Shown: in pieces, positions 45,952 through 55,889 of the stretch | Layout: every line of letters starts with the position of its first letter | Numbering within the stretch: the stretch's first letter is position 1 | Source of the DNA: Mycolicibacterium sarraceniae | GTDB taxonomy: Bacteria; Actinomycetota; Actinomycetes; Mycobacteriales; Mycobacteriaceae | Assembly (NCBI RefSeq): GCF_010731875.1 | Contig: NZ_AP022595.1 | Span: 744,001-808,000, forward strand | Reading direction: 5' to 3' | DNA length: 64,000 nucleotides | Program-made: the position numbers and the translations under genes | The notes under the pieces: generated by a model | Told to the model about the DNA's origin: nothing | The model's input: only the letters and a program-made list of their open reading frames with translations | Databases searched by the model: none

Positions 45952-47424
45952 ATGAGTCGGATCGGGGCTGCCGAGCTGCGCGACGCCGCGCTGGACCCTG
46001 GGTCGTTCCGAAGCTGGGATCACGCACCTTTGCTCGTCGAGGCCAACGCGGCGTACGCCCGCGAGCTGGAGCAGGCCCGCGCCGCCACCGGGTTCGACGA
46101 GGCGGTGCTGACCGGTGAAGGCACTGTGTTCGGTCGCCGGGTAGCCGTGGTCGCGTGCGAGTTCGACTTCCTCGCCGGGTCGATCGGGGTGGCCGCCGCC
46201 GAACGCATTACCTCTGCTGTCGAGCGCGCGACCGCCGAGAAACTGCCGCTGCTGGCGTCGCCGAGCTCGGGTGGCACCCGCATGCAGGAGGGGACGGTCG
46301 CGTTCCTGCAGATGGTGAAGATCGCCGCCGCGGTCACCCAACACAAGCGGGCGCACCTGCCGTATCTGGTGTACCTGCGGCATCCGACGACGGGCGGGGT
46401 CTTCGCGTCATGGGGTTCGCTGGGGCACATCACCGCGGCACAGCCCGGCGCGCTGATCGGTTTCCTCGGGCCGCGGGTGTACGAGCACCTCTACGGCGAA
46501 CCGTTCCCGCCCGGAGTGCAGACCGCGGAGAACCTGCTGCGGCACGGCGTAATTGACGCGGTGGTTGGCGTTGAGGCGCTGCGGGGGATGCTAGATCGCG
46601 CGCTGACCGTCATCACCGATGCACCGACCGCGCCGCCTGCGGCCGTCCCCGACGCGCCGGTGCCCGACATACCGGCGTGGGATTCCGTGATCGCCTCGCG
46701 GCGCCCGGACCGGCCTGGGGTGAGCTGGCTGCTGCGGGAGGCGGCCACCGATCGCGTGCTGCTGTCCGGCACGCACGGCGAGGCGGCGAGCACCGTGCTC
46801 GCGCTGGCCCGCTTCGGCGGCCAGCCTGCCGTCGTCGTCGGTCAGCGACGCGTGGTCGGCGGAGTGGTAGGCCCGGTCGCCCTGCGCGAGGCGCGGCGCG
46901 GGATGGCACTGGCCGCGAGCCTGCACCTGCCGCTGGTGCTGGTCATCGACACCGCGGGACCCGCGCTGTCGAAGGAGGCCGAGGAAGACGGGTTGGCCGG
47001 CGAGATCGCCCGCTGCCTGGCCGATCTGGTCACGCTGGATACCCCGACGGTGTCGGTGCTGCTGGGTCAGGGCAGCGGCGGGCCCGCGCTGGCGATGGTC
47101 CCGGCCGACCGGGTGCTGGCCGCCCAGCATGGCTGGCTGGCCCCGCTGCCGCCGGAAGGCGCCAGCGCCATCGTCTTCCGCGATACCGCACATGCCCCGG
47201 AACTGGCTGCAGCACAAGGAATTCGGTCGGTAGATTTGCTGCGCAACGGTATCGTCGATGCGATCGTGCCCGAATATCCCGATGCCGCCGATGAGCCTGT
47301 CGAGTTCGCGCGCCGGATGTCCGATGCGATCGCCCGCGAGATTCACGGCCTGCGGGCGAAGCCGTCGGAATCGCGTTATGCCGCCCGCCTGCGGCGGTAT
47401 CGGCGGATCGGCCTGCCGGGTTAG
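45952..47424 (+). CDS. accD3: acetyl/propionyl-CoA carboxylase beta subunit AccD3
   Basis: 490 residues with carboxyltransferase N- and C-domains. [20 protein letters not shown] and [20 protein letters not shown] (about 100-165) make up the first acyl-CoA site; [20 protein letters not shown] and [20 protein letters not shown] (about 325-385) are in the second half. Collinear with Rv0904c next to echA6. It supplies malonyl-CoA or related carboxylated acyl-CoAs with an AccA partner encoded elsewhere. Confidence 0.88.
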   Translation: MSRIGAAELRDAALDPGSFRSWDHAPLLVEANAAYARELEQARAATGFDEAVLTGEGTVFGRRVAVVACEFDFLAGSIGVAAAERITSAVERATAEKLPLLASPSSGGTRMQEGTVAFLQMVKIAAAVTQHKRAHLPYLVYLRHPTTGGVFASWGSLGHITAAQPGALIGFLGPRVYEHLYGEPFPPGVQTAENLLRHGVIDAVVGVEALRGMLDRALTVITDAPTAPPAAVPDAPVPDIPAWDSVIASRRPDRPGVSWLLREAATDRVLLSGTHGEAASTVLALARFGGQPAVVVGQRRVVGGVVGPVALREARRGMALAASLHLPLVLVIDTAGPALSKEAEEDGLAGEIARCLADLVTLDTPTVSVLLGQGSGGPALAMVPADRVLAAQHGWLAPLPPEGASAIVFRDTAHAPELAAAQGIRSVDLLRNGIVDAIVPEYPDAADEPVEFARRMSDAIAREIHGLRAKPSESRYAARLRRYRRIGLPG

Positions 47425-47439
47425 GGGTTTACTCAACTG

Positions 47440-47661
47440 ATGTCGCGTACGGGGCGCGGGGCATTTTTGGTGACGGGGATGTCTGGCGTGGGTAAATCCA
47501 CGGTGCTGAGCGAGCTTGCCCGGCCCGGCTATTCAACCGTTGACACCGACGAGGGTGGATGGATCGAGGGTGCCACCCACGAAGTACGCACCGACCGCCC
47601 GCTATCTGAAGTCGTCGATAGCGTGGCCACCATCATCACATCAGCCACAATCGGGCGATGA
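47440..47661 (+). pseudogene. P-loop nucleotide kinase with internal deletion
   Basis: 73 residues. AFLVTGMSGVGKSTVLSELA is a complete Walker A helix, with STVDTDEGGWIEG behind it, but then the frame jumps to HEVRTDRPLSEVVDSVATII, which looks like the C-terminal helix of the same kind of kinase (usually about 180 residues). The lid and core appear to be deleted in frame. ATG at 47440, 16 bases after accD3. A short functional protein cannot be excluded but is unlikely. Confidence 0.6.
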
Positions 47662-47670
47662 CACCTCCGT

Positions 47671-47955
47671 GCCCGGTGCTTCGCTCTGCGAGGCCCCTAC
47701 CGCTGGACCTACCGCATCCTCAATGCCGCGGACTACTTCCGCCAGGCCGCGCTGTTCGACACTGTGAAACCTGACCCTCGCATGGGCGATGCGATCGACA
47801 TGATCCGTGCTGCCCGACAGCCCGACGGCACGTGGCTGCAGGCTGGTCGCCAGCCGGGGCGAGTGTGGTTCGAAATCGACGCACCGGCGGGTGAACCGTC
47901 GAAATGGTTGACCCTGAGCGGGATTCGAGTTCTGGCCTGGTGGGATTCCGCCTAG
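47671..47955 (+). pseudogene. C-terminal fragment of a squalene-cyclase/prenyltransferase-like protein
   Basis: Open frame reading RGPYRWTYRILNAADYFRQA, PRMGDAIDMIRAARQPDGTW and FEIDAPAGEPSKWLTLSGIR to a stop at 47955. This is the C-terminus of the alpha/alpha-toroid proteins common in actinobacteria (DGTWL, KWLTL). The N-terminal two thirds and a start codon are missing. Confidence 0.55.
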
Positions 47956-47969
47956 CGGTTCGGAGAGCC

Positions 47970-48424
47970 TCAGGCCAGCCGCCGGAACAGCTCCGCGGGC
48001 CGCCCGCCGGTACGCGTGACGAGGTGCCCGGTGGGGCGCAGCAGGGGTTTCATCAGCCGGCGGAACCCGTCGCGCTGAAGCGGACGGCCGGCGATCGCTT
48101 GGTGGACCCGGTGCAGCTCACCGAGGGTGAACTGCCGCCCGAGCAGGTGGCCGGGGTCGGGTTGCTCGGCATAGCGATCGCGGACATGCCCCACCCGCGG
48201 CTGTCGCGCGCCGGGTCGTCGTACACATGCAGCTGGCGCGGGCGCACTCCGCGCACATCGGCTTTGGTCTGCAGTGAGCGTTCGACCGCATCGGCAAGCC
48301 GCTCGCCGGGGCGCAGGAAGGTGCCCGGTAGCCCCCAGCCGGGAGCGTCGGCGCGACGCACCTGCAGAACCATCAACTCCGGGTCGGCCGGATCGAGGGT
48401 CAGCAGTGCGGTATCCACGGCCAC
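47970..48424 (-). pseudogene. NrtR-like Nudix protein, internally deleted
   Basis: The 5' frame has VDTALLTLDPADPELMVLQV and GWGLPGTFLRPGERLADAVE, a Nudix domain whose REUxEE glutamates are replaced (VERSLQTKADV), as in the Nudix-derived regulator NrtR. The 3' frame encodes LLGRQFTLGELHRVHQAIAG and RPLQRDGFRRLMKPLL, the NrtR-type winged helix. The middle, from GWG to RDRYAEQPD, is shortened and out of frame. It was probably a regulator of NAD or pentose metabolism. Confidence 0.65.
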
Positions 48425-48669
48425 ACTCGGGCGCGGATATTCGGACAGTGGGTGATCTGTTGTATCGCTGAATAACTCATCATTGCGTAAAGCTGCGCTG
48501 CGCGCATTGCAGCAGTGCGCAAACTCCCTCGTCCTCGGTCTGCTGGAAGTTGTCGTAGCCCTGCCCTACCGCGCTGAAATGCTGTGGGGCACCGGGACAT
48601 ATGACGTCGTCGGCATCGGCCCGATCGGCGTAACGCCGCATACGTCGAGTCTGCGCCTCGGGGCAGGCC
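48425..48669. other. gap between Nudix remnant and ABC transporter; no assigned gene
   Basis: A minus-strand frame (about 48480-48660) reads RRYADRADADDVICPGAPQH and NFQQTEDEGVCALLQCAQRS. It looks like a real protein tail but I cannot name its family. No start codon with a ribosome-binding site is evident. Confidence 0.3.
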
Positions 48670-50487
48670 TCAGGCCAGGGATTCCAGCCAGGCCCGGTGC
48701 AGCGCGGCGTAGTGGCCACGGGAGTCGATGAGCTTAGCGGGCGGGCCGTCCTCGACGATGCGGCCGTGCTCGAGCACGAGCACTCGGTCAGCGATCTCGA
48801 CCGTCGACAGCCGGTGGGCAATGATCAGCGCCGTCCGGTCGGCCAGCACCGTCCGCAGTGCCCGCTGCACGAGCCGCTCGCTCGGGATGTCCAGCGAGGA
48901 GGTGGCCTCGTCGAGAATGAGCACCGCCGGGTCGGCGAGGAACGCCCGGGCGAACGCGATCAGCTGTCGTTGTCCGGCCGACAACCGTCCGCCGCGGGTG
49001 GCGACGTCGGTGTCGTAACCCTCGGGCAGTGCGGCGATGAACTCTTCGGCGCCAACCGCTTCCGCGGCGGCGTGCACCTCGGCGTCCGTCGCCGTCGGCC
49101 GGCCGAACCGGATGTTGTCGGCCACAGTTCCGGAGAACAGGAAGTTCTCCTGGGTCACCATCACGACATGTCGGCGCAGATCGCTCTGCGCGAAGTCGCG
49201 AAGGTCCACGCCGTCGAGGGCGACCGAGCCTGACGTCGGGTCGTAGAACCGGGCGATCAGCTTAGCGATGGTGGTCTTGCCCGCACCGGTCGTACCGACG
49301 AGCGCGACGGTCTGCCCGGCGGGCACCACCAGCGACAGCGCTGGCAGCACAGGGCGATCCGGCACATAGCCGAATTGCACGGCGCCGAAAGCGATCTCAC
49401 CGCGAACCCGCTCCGGGTTCACGGGCAACGGCGGGTCGGCGATCGCCGGCTTCTGGGCCAGCACCCCGGCGAGTTTCTCCAGTGCCGACGATGCCGACTG
49501 GAAGGTGTTGAAGAACTGTGAGATCTCCTGCATCGGTTCGAAGAACATCCGCAGGTAGAGCAGGAACGCCGCCAGGGTGCCGATCGTCATCTCGCTGTGC
49601 AGCACGCGGTAACCGCCGTAGAGCAAGACCACACCGGTGGTCAGGTTGCCGACGAGCTTGACCGCGGGCATGAAAACCGCGAGCTGCCGGAAGGTCTCCT
49701 CATTGTCCGCGCGGTACCGATCGGCGACCTCGTCGAAGATCTCCTGATTGCGCGGCCCGCGGCGGTAGGCCTGCACCGCTTTGATACCGGTCATCGTCTC
49801 GACGAACTGCACGATCACCAGCGCGGCACTCTCGCGCACCCGGCGATAGGTCTTGGCCGACTCGGACGAGAACCACCACACCAGTACGACGAGGATCGGG
49901 AAGGCGGCCAGACACATCAACCCCAGCCGCACGTCGAGGACGACCAGCAGGATGGCTGTGCCGAACAGCGTCAGCACGGCGGTGATCAGGCTGTCGAAAC
50001 CGGTCTCCAGCATGTCCTGGAGCGCGTCAACGTCGTTGGTCAGCCGGGCCACCACGCGCCCGGAGGTATAGCGGTCGTGGAAGGCGACATCGAGGCGCTG
50101 GAAGTGCCGGAACACCCGCCGGCGGACTTCGAGCAGCACCCGCTGGCCGATCCGCCCGGAGCGGTTCAGGAATATCAGCCGGCTGATTGCCTGCACGCAC
50201 ACCACACCGCACAGCACCGCGACGACGATGACCAGCTCGCCGGCCGTGCCGCCGGCCAGCAGCGGCGGGATCGCGTGGTCGATACCGCGCTGAACGAGCA
50301 GCGGAACCGACAGTCGCGCAATGTTTTCCACAACGACGACCACGGCCAGCAGCCCGACCGTCACCTTGAACGGCGCCAGCAGCGAGCCCAGCAGCGCGCG
50401 GGCCTCGCGGCGGCGCGGTGTGATTTCGTCGATCGGCAGGTCGTCGGGCTCTTCGTCGAGCCGACCGCGCCATTCGGTGGCGGTCAT
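48670..50487 (-). CDS. ABC exporter subunit B (permease-ATPase half transporter)
   Basis: 605 residues. Six TM helices (about 40-335) precede an ATPase with Walker A LVGTTGAGKTTIAKLIARFY, signature LSAGQRQLIAFARAFLA and Walker B VLILDEATSSLD with the catalytic Glu. ATG at 50487 overlaps the stop of the other half transporter by 4 bases. The partner lacks the catalytic Glu, so the two probably form one heterodimer with this subunit's ATP site as the active one. Substrate unknown (drug or lipid export by family). Confidence 0.88.
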   Translation of the reverse strand: MTATEWRGRLDEEPDDLPIDEITPRRREARALLGSLLAPFKVTVGLLAVVVVVENIARLSVPLLVQRGIDHAIPPLLAGGTAGELVIVVAVLCGVVCVQAISRLIFLNRSGRIGQRVLLEVRRRVFRHFQRLDVAFHDRYTSGRVVARLTNDVDALQDMLETGFDSLITAVLTLFGTAILLVVLDVRLGLMCLAAFPILVVLVWWFSSESAKTYRRVRESAALVIVQFVETMTGIKAVQAYRRGPRNQEIFDEVADRYRADNEETFRQLAVFMPAVKLVGNLTTGVVLLYGGYRVLHSEMTIGTLAAFLLYLRMFFEPMQEISQFFNTFQSASSALEKLAGVLAQKPAIADPPLPVNPERVRGEIAFGAVQFGYVPDRPVLPALSLVVPAGQTVALVGTTGAGKTTIAKLIARFYDPTSGSVALDGVDLRDFAQSDLRRHVVMVTQENFLFSGTVADNIRFGRPTATDAEVHAAAEAVGAEEFIAALPEGYDTDVATRGGRLSAGQRQLIAFARAFLADPAVLILDEATSSLDIPSERLVQRALRTVLADRTALIIAHRLSTVEIADRVLVLEHGRIVEDGPPAKLIDSRGHYAALHRAWLESLA

Positions 50488-52436
50488 CGCCGCCTGCCTT
50501 CCGACGCCACGTATTCGCCGCCACGGCGGACGGCGCGCTCCTCGCAGGCCTCCTCATAGGCGCGATCCAGCCGCTGGCGCTGGTCGTAGTCCTCCCACCC
50601 GGGCCGCTGCTCACAGCCGTCGTCGAGTTCATCGTCAGCGGCCAGCAGGAAGCGGTATCGCGGCACGGTGGCCAGCAATTCGGCGTGGGTGCCGATATGG
50701 GTGATGGTCCCCGCGCCGTCGATGGTGTCCAGCAGCGCGACCCTGTCGGCCAGCAGGACCGTCGAGGCGCGGTGGGCGATGACCACCGCGGTGACGCCGG
50801 ACAGCACCCGCCCCAGCGCCTCGGTGACCACGGCCTCGGTGTGCACGTCGAGGGCCGACAGGGTGTCGTCGAGCACCAGGATCCGCGGCGCGGCCAGGAT
50901 GGCACGGGCCAGCGAAAGCCGTTGCCGCTGACCGCCAGACAGGCTTATGCCTTGTTCCCCGATGCGGGTATCCAGGCCGAACGGCAGATCGTAGACGAAC
51001 CGAGCGGCCGCGATCTCGACTGCCCGGGCGAGGTCGTCGGCACTGGCGTCCGGCCGACCCAGTCGCAGGTTCTCGGCCACCGACATGGAGAACAGCGTCG
51101 GGTCCTCGAAGGCGGTGGCGACGGTCTCGCGCAGTGCCTTCAGGGAAAGCTCGCGGATATCAGTGCCGTCGATGCGGATCGCGCCCTCGGTGACGTCGTA
51201 AAGCCGGGGCAGCAGCGAGGCCAGCACCGACTTGCCCGACCCGGTGGCGCCGACCAACGCCAGCGTCTCCCCCGGTTCGACGGTGATATCGACGTGCCGC
51301 AGCGCGAACGTCTCGCTGTCGGGGAACCTGAATCCGATGTCGGCGAGCTCCAATCGGCCGACCTGCGGCACTTCCACGCCGGGGCCGTCGGTGATCTCGA
51401 GGGGCGAGTCGAAGATCTCGGCGATCCGGTTGGCCGCCGTCATCGCCTCCTGGGTCATCGACAGCAGGAAGCCGAGCGAGGCGATCGGCCACACCAACGA
51501 CAGCATCATCGTGATGAACGCGACCAGGGTGCCCATGGTGACCAGGCCGTGTCCGGCCGCATACGCCCCGAACCCCAGCACAACGATCAGTGTGAGGTTG
51601 GGGATCACTTCGAGCATGGTCCAGAACTTCGCCGACACCGCGACCTTTTGGATCTGGGTGTCGTATAGCGTGCTGGCCTGCTCGTCGAAGCGGTCGTAGA
51701 CGTAGTCTTCGCGACCGAAGGACTTCACCGCCCGCAATCCCAGCGCCGATTCCTCGACATGGGTGGCGACGTGGCCGGCCTGGTCCTGGGCTTGGCGGGA
51801 CAGCCGGGTGAAGGCCCGCTCGAAGTGCAGCACGGTCAGGGTGATCGGCGCTATCGAGACCAGCACCACGACCCCGAGCGGCCAGTACATCGCCAGCAGG
51901 ATGATCGTGACGACGGTGATCTGCAGGACGTTGAGGATCAGGAACACCAATCCGAACGACAGCAGCCGCCGAATCACGCTGAGGTCGTTCATGATTCGTG
52001 ACAACAACTGACCGGACTGCCAGCGGCCGTGAAACGACATCGGCAGGATCTGCAAGCGCGCGTAGAGATCCTTGCGGATATCGACCTCCACGCCCATGGT
52101 GGCCCGGGCCACCAGCCAGCGCCGGATGAACCACAGCACCGCCTCGGAGATGCCTACTGCCGTGGCCGCCGCACCGACTACCCAGAGCCCGTGCTGATCC
52201 TGGTGGCGTACCGGACCGTCGATCACAGCCTTCGTCATCAGCGGGATGGCAACGGTAGCCACCAGGCTGGTGATCGCGACAATGAGCATCGCGACCCAGC
52301 GCGCGCGATACGGCATCAGGTAGGGCAGTAACCGCAGCAGGTCGGAGGCGGCCCGTGGCGCGGGCCGGGGCGCGGCGATCGCCGGATCCGGGCGCACTGC
52401 GCCGGATTCGGGCAGCCCACCTGGAACAGAAGTCAC
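50484..52436 (-). CDS. ABC exporter subunit A (half transporter with degenerate Walker B)
   Basis: About 650 residues from GTG 52436 (open to 52535). TM domain with six helices (YRARWVAMLIVAITSLVATV onwards), then Walker A LVGATGSGKSVLASLLPRLY and signature ISLSGGQRQRLSLARAILAA. Walker B is RILVLDDTLSALD: the catalytic Glu is Asp, as in the degenerate site of heterodimeric exporters such as TM287/288. A C-terminal tail of about 60 residues follows. Coupled to subunit B. The pair stands between accD3 and prrA, neighbours in M. tuberculosis. Confidence 0.85.
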   Translation of the reverse strand: MTSVPGGLPESGAVRPDPAIAAPRPAPRAASDLLRLLPYLMPYRARWVAMLIVAITSLVATVAIPLMTKAVIDGPVRHQDQHGLWVVGAAATAVGISEAVLWFIRRWLVARATMGVEVDIRKDLYARLQILPMSFHGRWQSGQLLSRIMNDLSVIRRLLSFGLVFLILNVLQITVVTIILLAMYWPLGVVVLVSIAPITLTVLHFERAFTRLSRQAQDQAGHVATHVEESALGLRAVKSFGREDYVYDRFDEQASTLYDTQIQKVAVSAKFWTMLEVIPNLTLIVVLGFGAYAAGHGLVTMGTLVAFITMMLSLVWPIASLGFLLSMTQEAMTAANRIAEIFDSPLEITDGPGVEVPQVGRLELADIGFRFPDSETFALRHVDITVEPGETLALVGATGSGKSVLASLLPRLYDVTEGAIRIDGTDIRELSLKALRETVATAFEDPTLFSMSVAENLRLGRPDASADDLARAVEIAAARFVYDLPFGLDTRIGEQGISLSGGQRQRLSLARAILAAPRILVLDDTLSALDVHTEAVVTEALGRVLSGVTAVVIAHRASTVLLADRVALLDTIDGAGTITHIGTHAELLATVPRYRFLLAADDELDDGCEQRPGWEDYDQRQRLDRAYEEACEERAVRRGGEYVASEGRRR

Positions 52437-52660
52437 CACATGCACCGCGTCAAAACCATTTCCTTCGTCATCGACTACCGCCGAAGCTATGCGGCCGGTA
52501 CGACACGACCCCCCGCATTCGATGATCGCACGCACGGCAATCGGTTATCGGACACGACATCGCCACGCTAAAACCTGAACAATGATTGAGCTCAAACCCT
52601 TCCCCCGGATGTCGCCGTGTCGCGGCGGCCTCCCACGGGTACGGCCGTCGATCAGGCAAG

Positions 52661-53371
52661 ATGTGGGCCATGGACAGTAGTTCGACCGCACCCCGGGTAC
52701 TGGTGGTCGATGACGATCCCGACGTGCTCGCATCGCTGGAGCGTGGGCTGCGGCTCTCCGGATTCGAGGTGGCGACCGCCGTCGACGGCGCCGAAGCCCT
52801 GCGCTCGGCCACCGAAACCAGACCCGACGCGATCGTCCTCGACATCAACATGCCGGTGCTGGACGGTGTGAGCGTGGTGACCGCGCTGCGCGCGATGGAC
52901 AACGACGTGCCGGTCTGCGTGCTCTCGGCCCGCAGCTCGGTCGACGACCGGGTCGCGGGTTTGGAGGCCGGGGCGGACGATTACCTGGTCAAACCGTTCG
53001 TGTTGGCCGAGCTGGTAGCCCGGGTCAAGGCGCTGCTGCGCCGCCGCGGCGCGACGGCCACGTTCTCCTCGGAGACCATCCAGGTCGGCCCACTGGAGGT
53101 CGACATCCCCGGCCGGCGGGCCAGAGTCAACGGTGTCGACGTCGACCTCACCAAGCGCGAGTTCGATCTGCTGGCGGTGCTCGCTGAGCACAAGACGGCC
53201 GTACTGTCCCGCGCTCAGCTGCTCGAGCTGGTGTGGGGCTACGACTTCGCCGCCGACACCAACGTCGTCGACGTCTTCATCGGCTACCTGCGCCGCAAGC
53301 TCGAGGCCGGCGGCGCGCCCCGACTGCTGCACACCGTGCGCGGCGTGGGCTTCGTATTGCGCACCCAGTAA
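52661..53371 (+). CDS. prrA: response regulator PrrA
   Basis: 236 residues, OmpR family and nearly identical to M. tuberculosis PrrA. Receiver with [20 protein letters not shown] and phosphoacceptor Asp in [21 protein letters not shown]-terminal winged helix [20 protein letters not shown] and [23 protein letters not shown] 52661 (MWAMDSS) mirrors the MGGMDTG start of the known protein. Six bases before prrB. The regulator is essential in M. tuberculosis but not in M. smegmatis. Confidence 0.95.
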   Translation: MWAMDSSSTAPRVLVVDDDPDVLASLERGLRLSGFEVATAVDGAEALRSATETRPDAIVLDINMPVLDGVSVVTALRAMDNDVPVCVLSARSSVDDRVAGLEAGADDYLVKPFVLAELVARVKALLRRRGATATFSSETIQVGPLEVDIPGRRARVNGVDVDLTKREFDLLAVLAEHKTAVLSRAQLLELVWGYDFAADTNVVDVFIGYLRRKLEAGGAPRLLHTVRGVGFVLRTQ

Positions 53372-53377
53372 CCCCCC

Positions 53378-54508
53378 ATGCCGCTCGCGCCGATTTTTCG
53401 CCGCACGCCCTCGCTGCGCACCCGGGTGGCGTTCGCGACGGCGATCGGCGCGGCGATCGTGGTGACGATCGTCGGCACCATCGTCTGGATCGGGATCACC
53501 AACGACCGCCTGGAACGACTGGACCGGCGCTTGGACGAAGCCGCGGGCTTCGCGGTCCCATTCGTGCCGCGCGGGCTGGACCAGATCCCGCCGTCACCCA
53601 ACGACCAGGACGTGGTGATCACCGTCCGCCGCGGCGACCAGGTCCGGTCCAACTCCGATGTCGTGCTGCCTCGACAGAACTCCGACTACGCCACCACCGA
53701 GGTCGACGGCATCCGCTACCGGGTGCGCACCGTGGAGCTCTCCTACCCCGAGGCAACCACGCTGGAAGTCGGGGCCACCTACGACGACACCATCGCCGAC
53801 ACCAACAACCTGCATCGCCGGGTGCTGGTGATCTGCGCACTCGCCGTCGGTGCCGCCGCGTTCTTGGGCTGGGCACTGGCCACGTTCGCGGTCCGGCCGT
53901 TCCGGCGGCTGGCCGCCCAGACCCGGCAGATCGAGGCCGGCGACAAGGCGCCCGACGTCGAGATCGGTGGCGCCACTGAGGCAGTGGAGATCGGTGAGGC
54001 GATCAAGGGTCTGCTGGAGCGGATCTGGACTGAACAGGAGCGGACCCAGGCCGCACTGGCCTCGGCCCGCGACTTCGCTGCGGTGTCGGCCCACGAGCTG
54101 CGCACGCCGCTGACCGCGATGCGGGTCTACCCCGAGCTCGAGGTGTCACTGGCGCCGTCGCCGACATGCATCATCATCGGCCTGCCCGCCGGCCTTCGGC
54201 TTGCGGTGGACAACGCCATCGCCAACGCGGTCAAGCACGGTGGCGCGACCCGGGTGCAACTCTCGGCCGTGAGCTCGCGCGACGGCGTGGAGATCGCCGT
54301 CGACGACAATGGCTCCGGTGTGCCGAAAGCCGAACGCTCCGAGGTTTTCGAACGCTTCAAGCGCGGATCGACGGCGTCGCATTCCGGCTCAGGGCTCGGC
54401 CTGGCCCTGGTGGCGCAGCAGGCCGAATTGCACGGTGGGACAGCCTCACTGGCGAACAGCCCGCTCGGCGGTGCGCGGTTGGTGCTGAGCCTGCCCGCGC
54501 CACATTAG
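53378..54508 (+). CDS. prrB: sensor kinase PrrB with an internal in-frame deletion
   Basis: 376 residues; M. tuberculosis PrrB has 446. TM1 (about 20-40), sensor region, TM2 (about 148-172), HAMP and the H-box ARDFAAVSAHELRTPLTAMR with His239 are intact. After Arg249 the sequence jumps to VYPELEVSLAPSPTCIIIGL, so about 70 residues are missing: the rest of the DHp hairpin and the start of the CA domain (junction about 54122-54127). The N box NAIANAVKHGG and DDNGSGVP remain. The reading frame is preserved, but autophosphorylation is unlikely to be normal. It follows prrA by 6 bases. Confidence 0.9.
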   Translation: MPLAPIFRRTPSLRTRVAFATAIGAAIVVTIVGTIVWIGITNDRLERLDRRLDEAAGFAVPFVPRGLDQIPPSPNDQDVVITVRRGDQVRSNSDVVLPRQNSDYATTEVDGIRYRVRTVELSYPEATTLEVGATYDDTIADTNNLHRRVLVICALAVGAAAFLGWALATFAVRPFRRLAAQTRQIEAGDKAPDVEIGGATEAVEIGEAIKGLLERIWTEQERTQAALASARDFAAVSAHELRTPLTAMRVYPELEVSLAPSPTCIIIGLPAGLRLAVDNAIANAVKHGGATRVQLSAVSSRDGVEIAVDDNGSGVPKAERSEVFERFKRGSTASHSGSGLGLALVAQQAELHGGTASLANSPLGGARLVLSLPAPH

Positions 54509-55299
54509 GCCGCCGGCGTTGCCCCGCAGATGGCGTTACCGCCGTCAATGATCAGCGTAGTGCCCGTGACGTACGAGGCGCCGGGGGTGGCCAGGTAGAC
54601 GACACCGGACGCGACCTCGTGGGCGGTGGCTGACCGCCCGATCGGGGTGGCATTCCCGGCGGCGACCTCGGACGGCAACTGCGCGGCCGTCGCGATCCAC
54701 CCGGGGAGGACGAGGTTGGCGGTGATACCGGTCTTGGCGTAGTCGACGGCCAGCGAACGGGTCATCCCCAGCATCGCCGCCTTGGCGGTGTGATACCCGA
54801 CATCTCCGGCATAGGCGGTCAGCACACCGGCCGTCGACCCCACGTTGACGACACGGCCGTAGCAGCGTTCGACCATCCCCGGCAGTGCTGCCCGGGTGAC
54901 ATAGAACGCACTGTGCAGGTTGCGGCGCAACGCAAGTGACCATTCCTCATCGGTCATCACCATCAACGGGTTGGGTTCTTCCGGGCTGTGCACCGAGGCC
55001 AGGCCAGCATTGTTCACCAGGATGTCCAGCTTGCCGAACGCTGCGACCGTGGCGGTGACCAAGCCATCGGCCGCGGTGGGATCGAACAGGTCGGCGATAT
55101 ACGCATCGGCCACGATGCCGTCGCCGGCGAGTTCCTCGGCGCGCTGGTACACCCGGTCGGTGGTTCCGGTCACCATCACCGCGGCCCCGAGTTGACCCAG
55201 CAGTCGGGCCGAGGCGAAACCGATCCCGAGCTCGCTGCTCGACCCGGTGACCAGAGCCACCTGGCCGGTGAGATCGAACGCGCGTGGCGTAGCGGGCAT
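54505..55299 (-). CDS. short-chain dehydrogenase/reductase
   Basis: 264 residues from ATG 55299, preceded by AAGGGAG. The NAD-binding motif is VTGSSSELGIGFASARLL, in which Glu replaces the usual second Gly of TGxxxGxG. NNAGLAS, the active-site Ser (VNVGSTAG) and YHTAK are present, and it ends with the usual IIDGGNAI. Convergent with prrB (4-base overlap). Substrate unknown. Confidence 0.82.
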   Translation of the reverse strand: MPATPRAFDLTGQVALVTGSSSELGIGFASARLLGQLGAAVMVTGTTDRVYQRAEELAGDGIVADAYIADLFDPTAADGLVTATVAAFGKLDILVNNAGLASVHSPEEPNPLMVMTDEEWSLALRRNLHSAFYVTRAALPGMVERCYGRVVNVGSTAGVLTAYAGDVGYHTAKAAMLGMTRSLAVDYAKTGITANLVLPGWIATAAQLPSEVAAGNATPIGRSATAHEVASGVVYLATPGASYVTGTTLIIDGGNAICGATPAA

Positions 55300-55369
55300 T
55301 GCGCTTGCTCCCTTCGATCCTCCAAAACTTGGACGATCGTAGAAGGTGGTGACCGTCGTGTCACACCGC

Positions 55370-55880
55370 CGAAACCCCGACACCTTCTACCAGCCCGAGG
55401 GTCTGATGATCATGACCTCGACCTATCAGGGACTGCGTCAGTACGCGCCGGGCTTCACGAAGATCGCGCCGCTGGTGGCAACCACATGGGACGTCACCCC
55501 GGCCGGACTGACGTACACGTTCGCCCTGCGCGACGGCGGTCGTCCAGCACGCCAACGGCAACGATCACGCGTCTGCGTGGCAGGCCCGGACACCGAGGTG
55601 CTCCAGGAGAGCGCCTGGTCGAGGCGCTGGTCCTGGTCAACCCGAACTCCGCGGTGTTCGCCTCGCACGACGCACGAGCTGCACTGAGCGCGGGCCTGGA
55701 CCGAATCGCCTTGACCACAGAACTTTTCGGCGCCCAGGGCGCACCGTCGACCGGATCTGCTGCTGGCGTCGTTCAACCCCGCCCATCCCGACACCTGTTC
55801 TCGGATCTACCAATACACTCCGGCATCACACACGACACTCCGGCATCACACACGCCGGGCGCGCAACGCGCGCGTCAACG
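55370..55880 (+). pseudogene. relic of a peptide/nickel-type ABC substrate-binding protein (SBP family 5)
   Basis: Pieces in several frames are collinear with an SBP_bac_5 protein: NPDTFYQPEGLMIMTSTYQG and TKIAPLVATTWDVTPAGLTY (55370-55530), ALVLVNPNSAVFASHDARAA and AGLDRIALTTELFGAQGAPS (55625-55750), then LLLASFNPAHPDTCSRIYQY (55760-55820). Each gap between the pieces is far shorter than in an intact protein (about 500 residues), so several internal deletions have occurred. No signal peptide remains. Confidence 0.6.
55815..55854. repeat. perfect 20-bp tandem duplication
   Basis: ACACTCCGGCATCACACACG occurs twice in direct contact (55815-55834 and 55835-55854) at the end of the substrate-binding-protein relic. 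It looks like a recent slippage or repair duplication in non-functional DNA. Confidence 0.85.
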
Positions 55881-55889
55881 GAAACCGAA

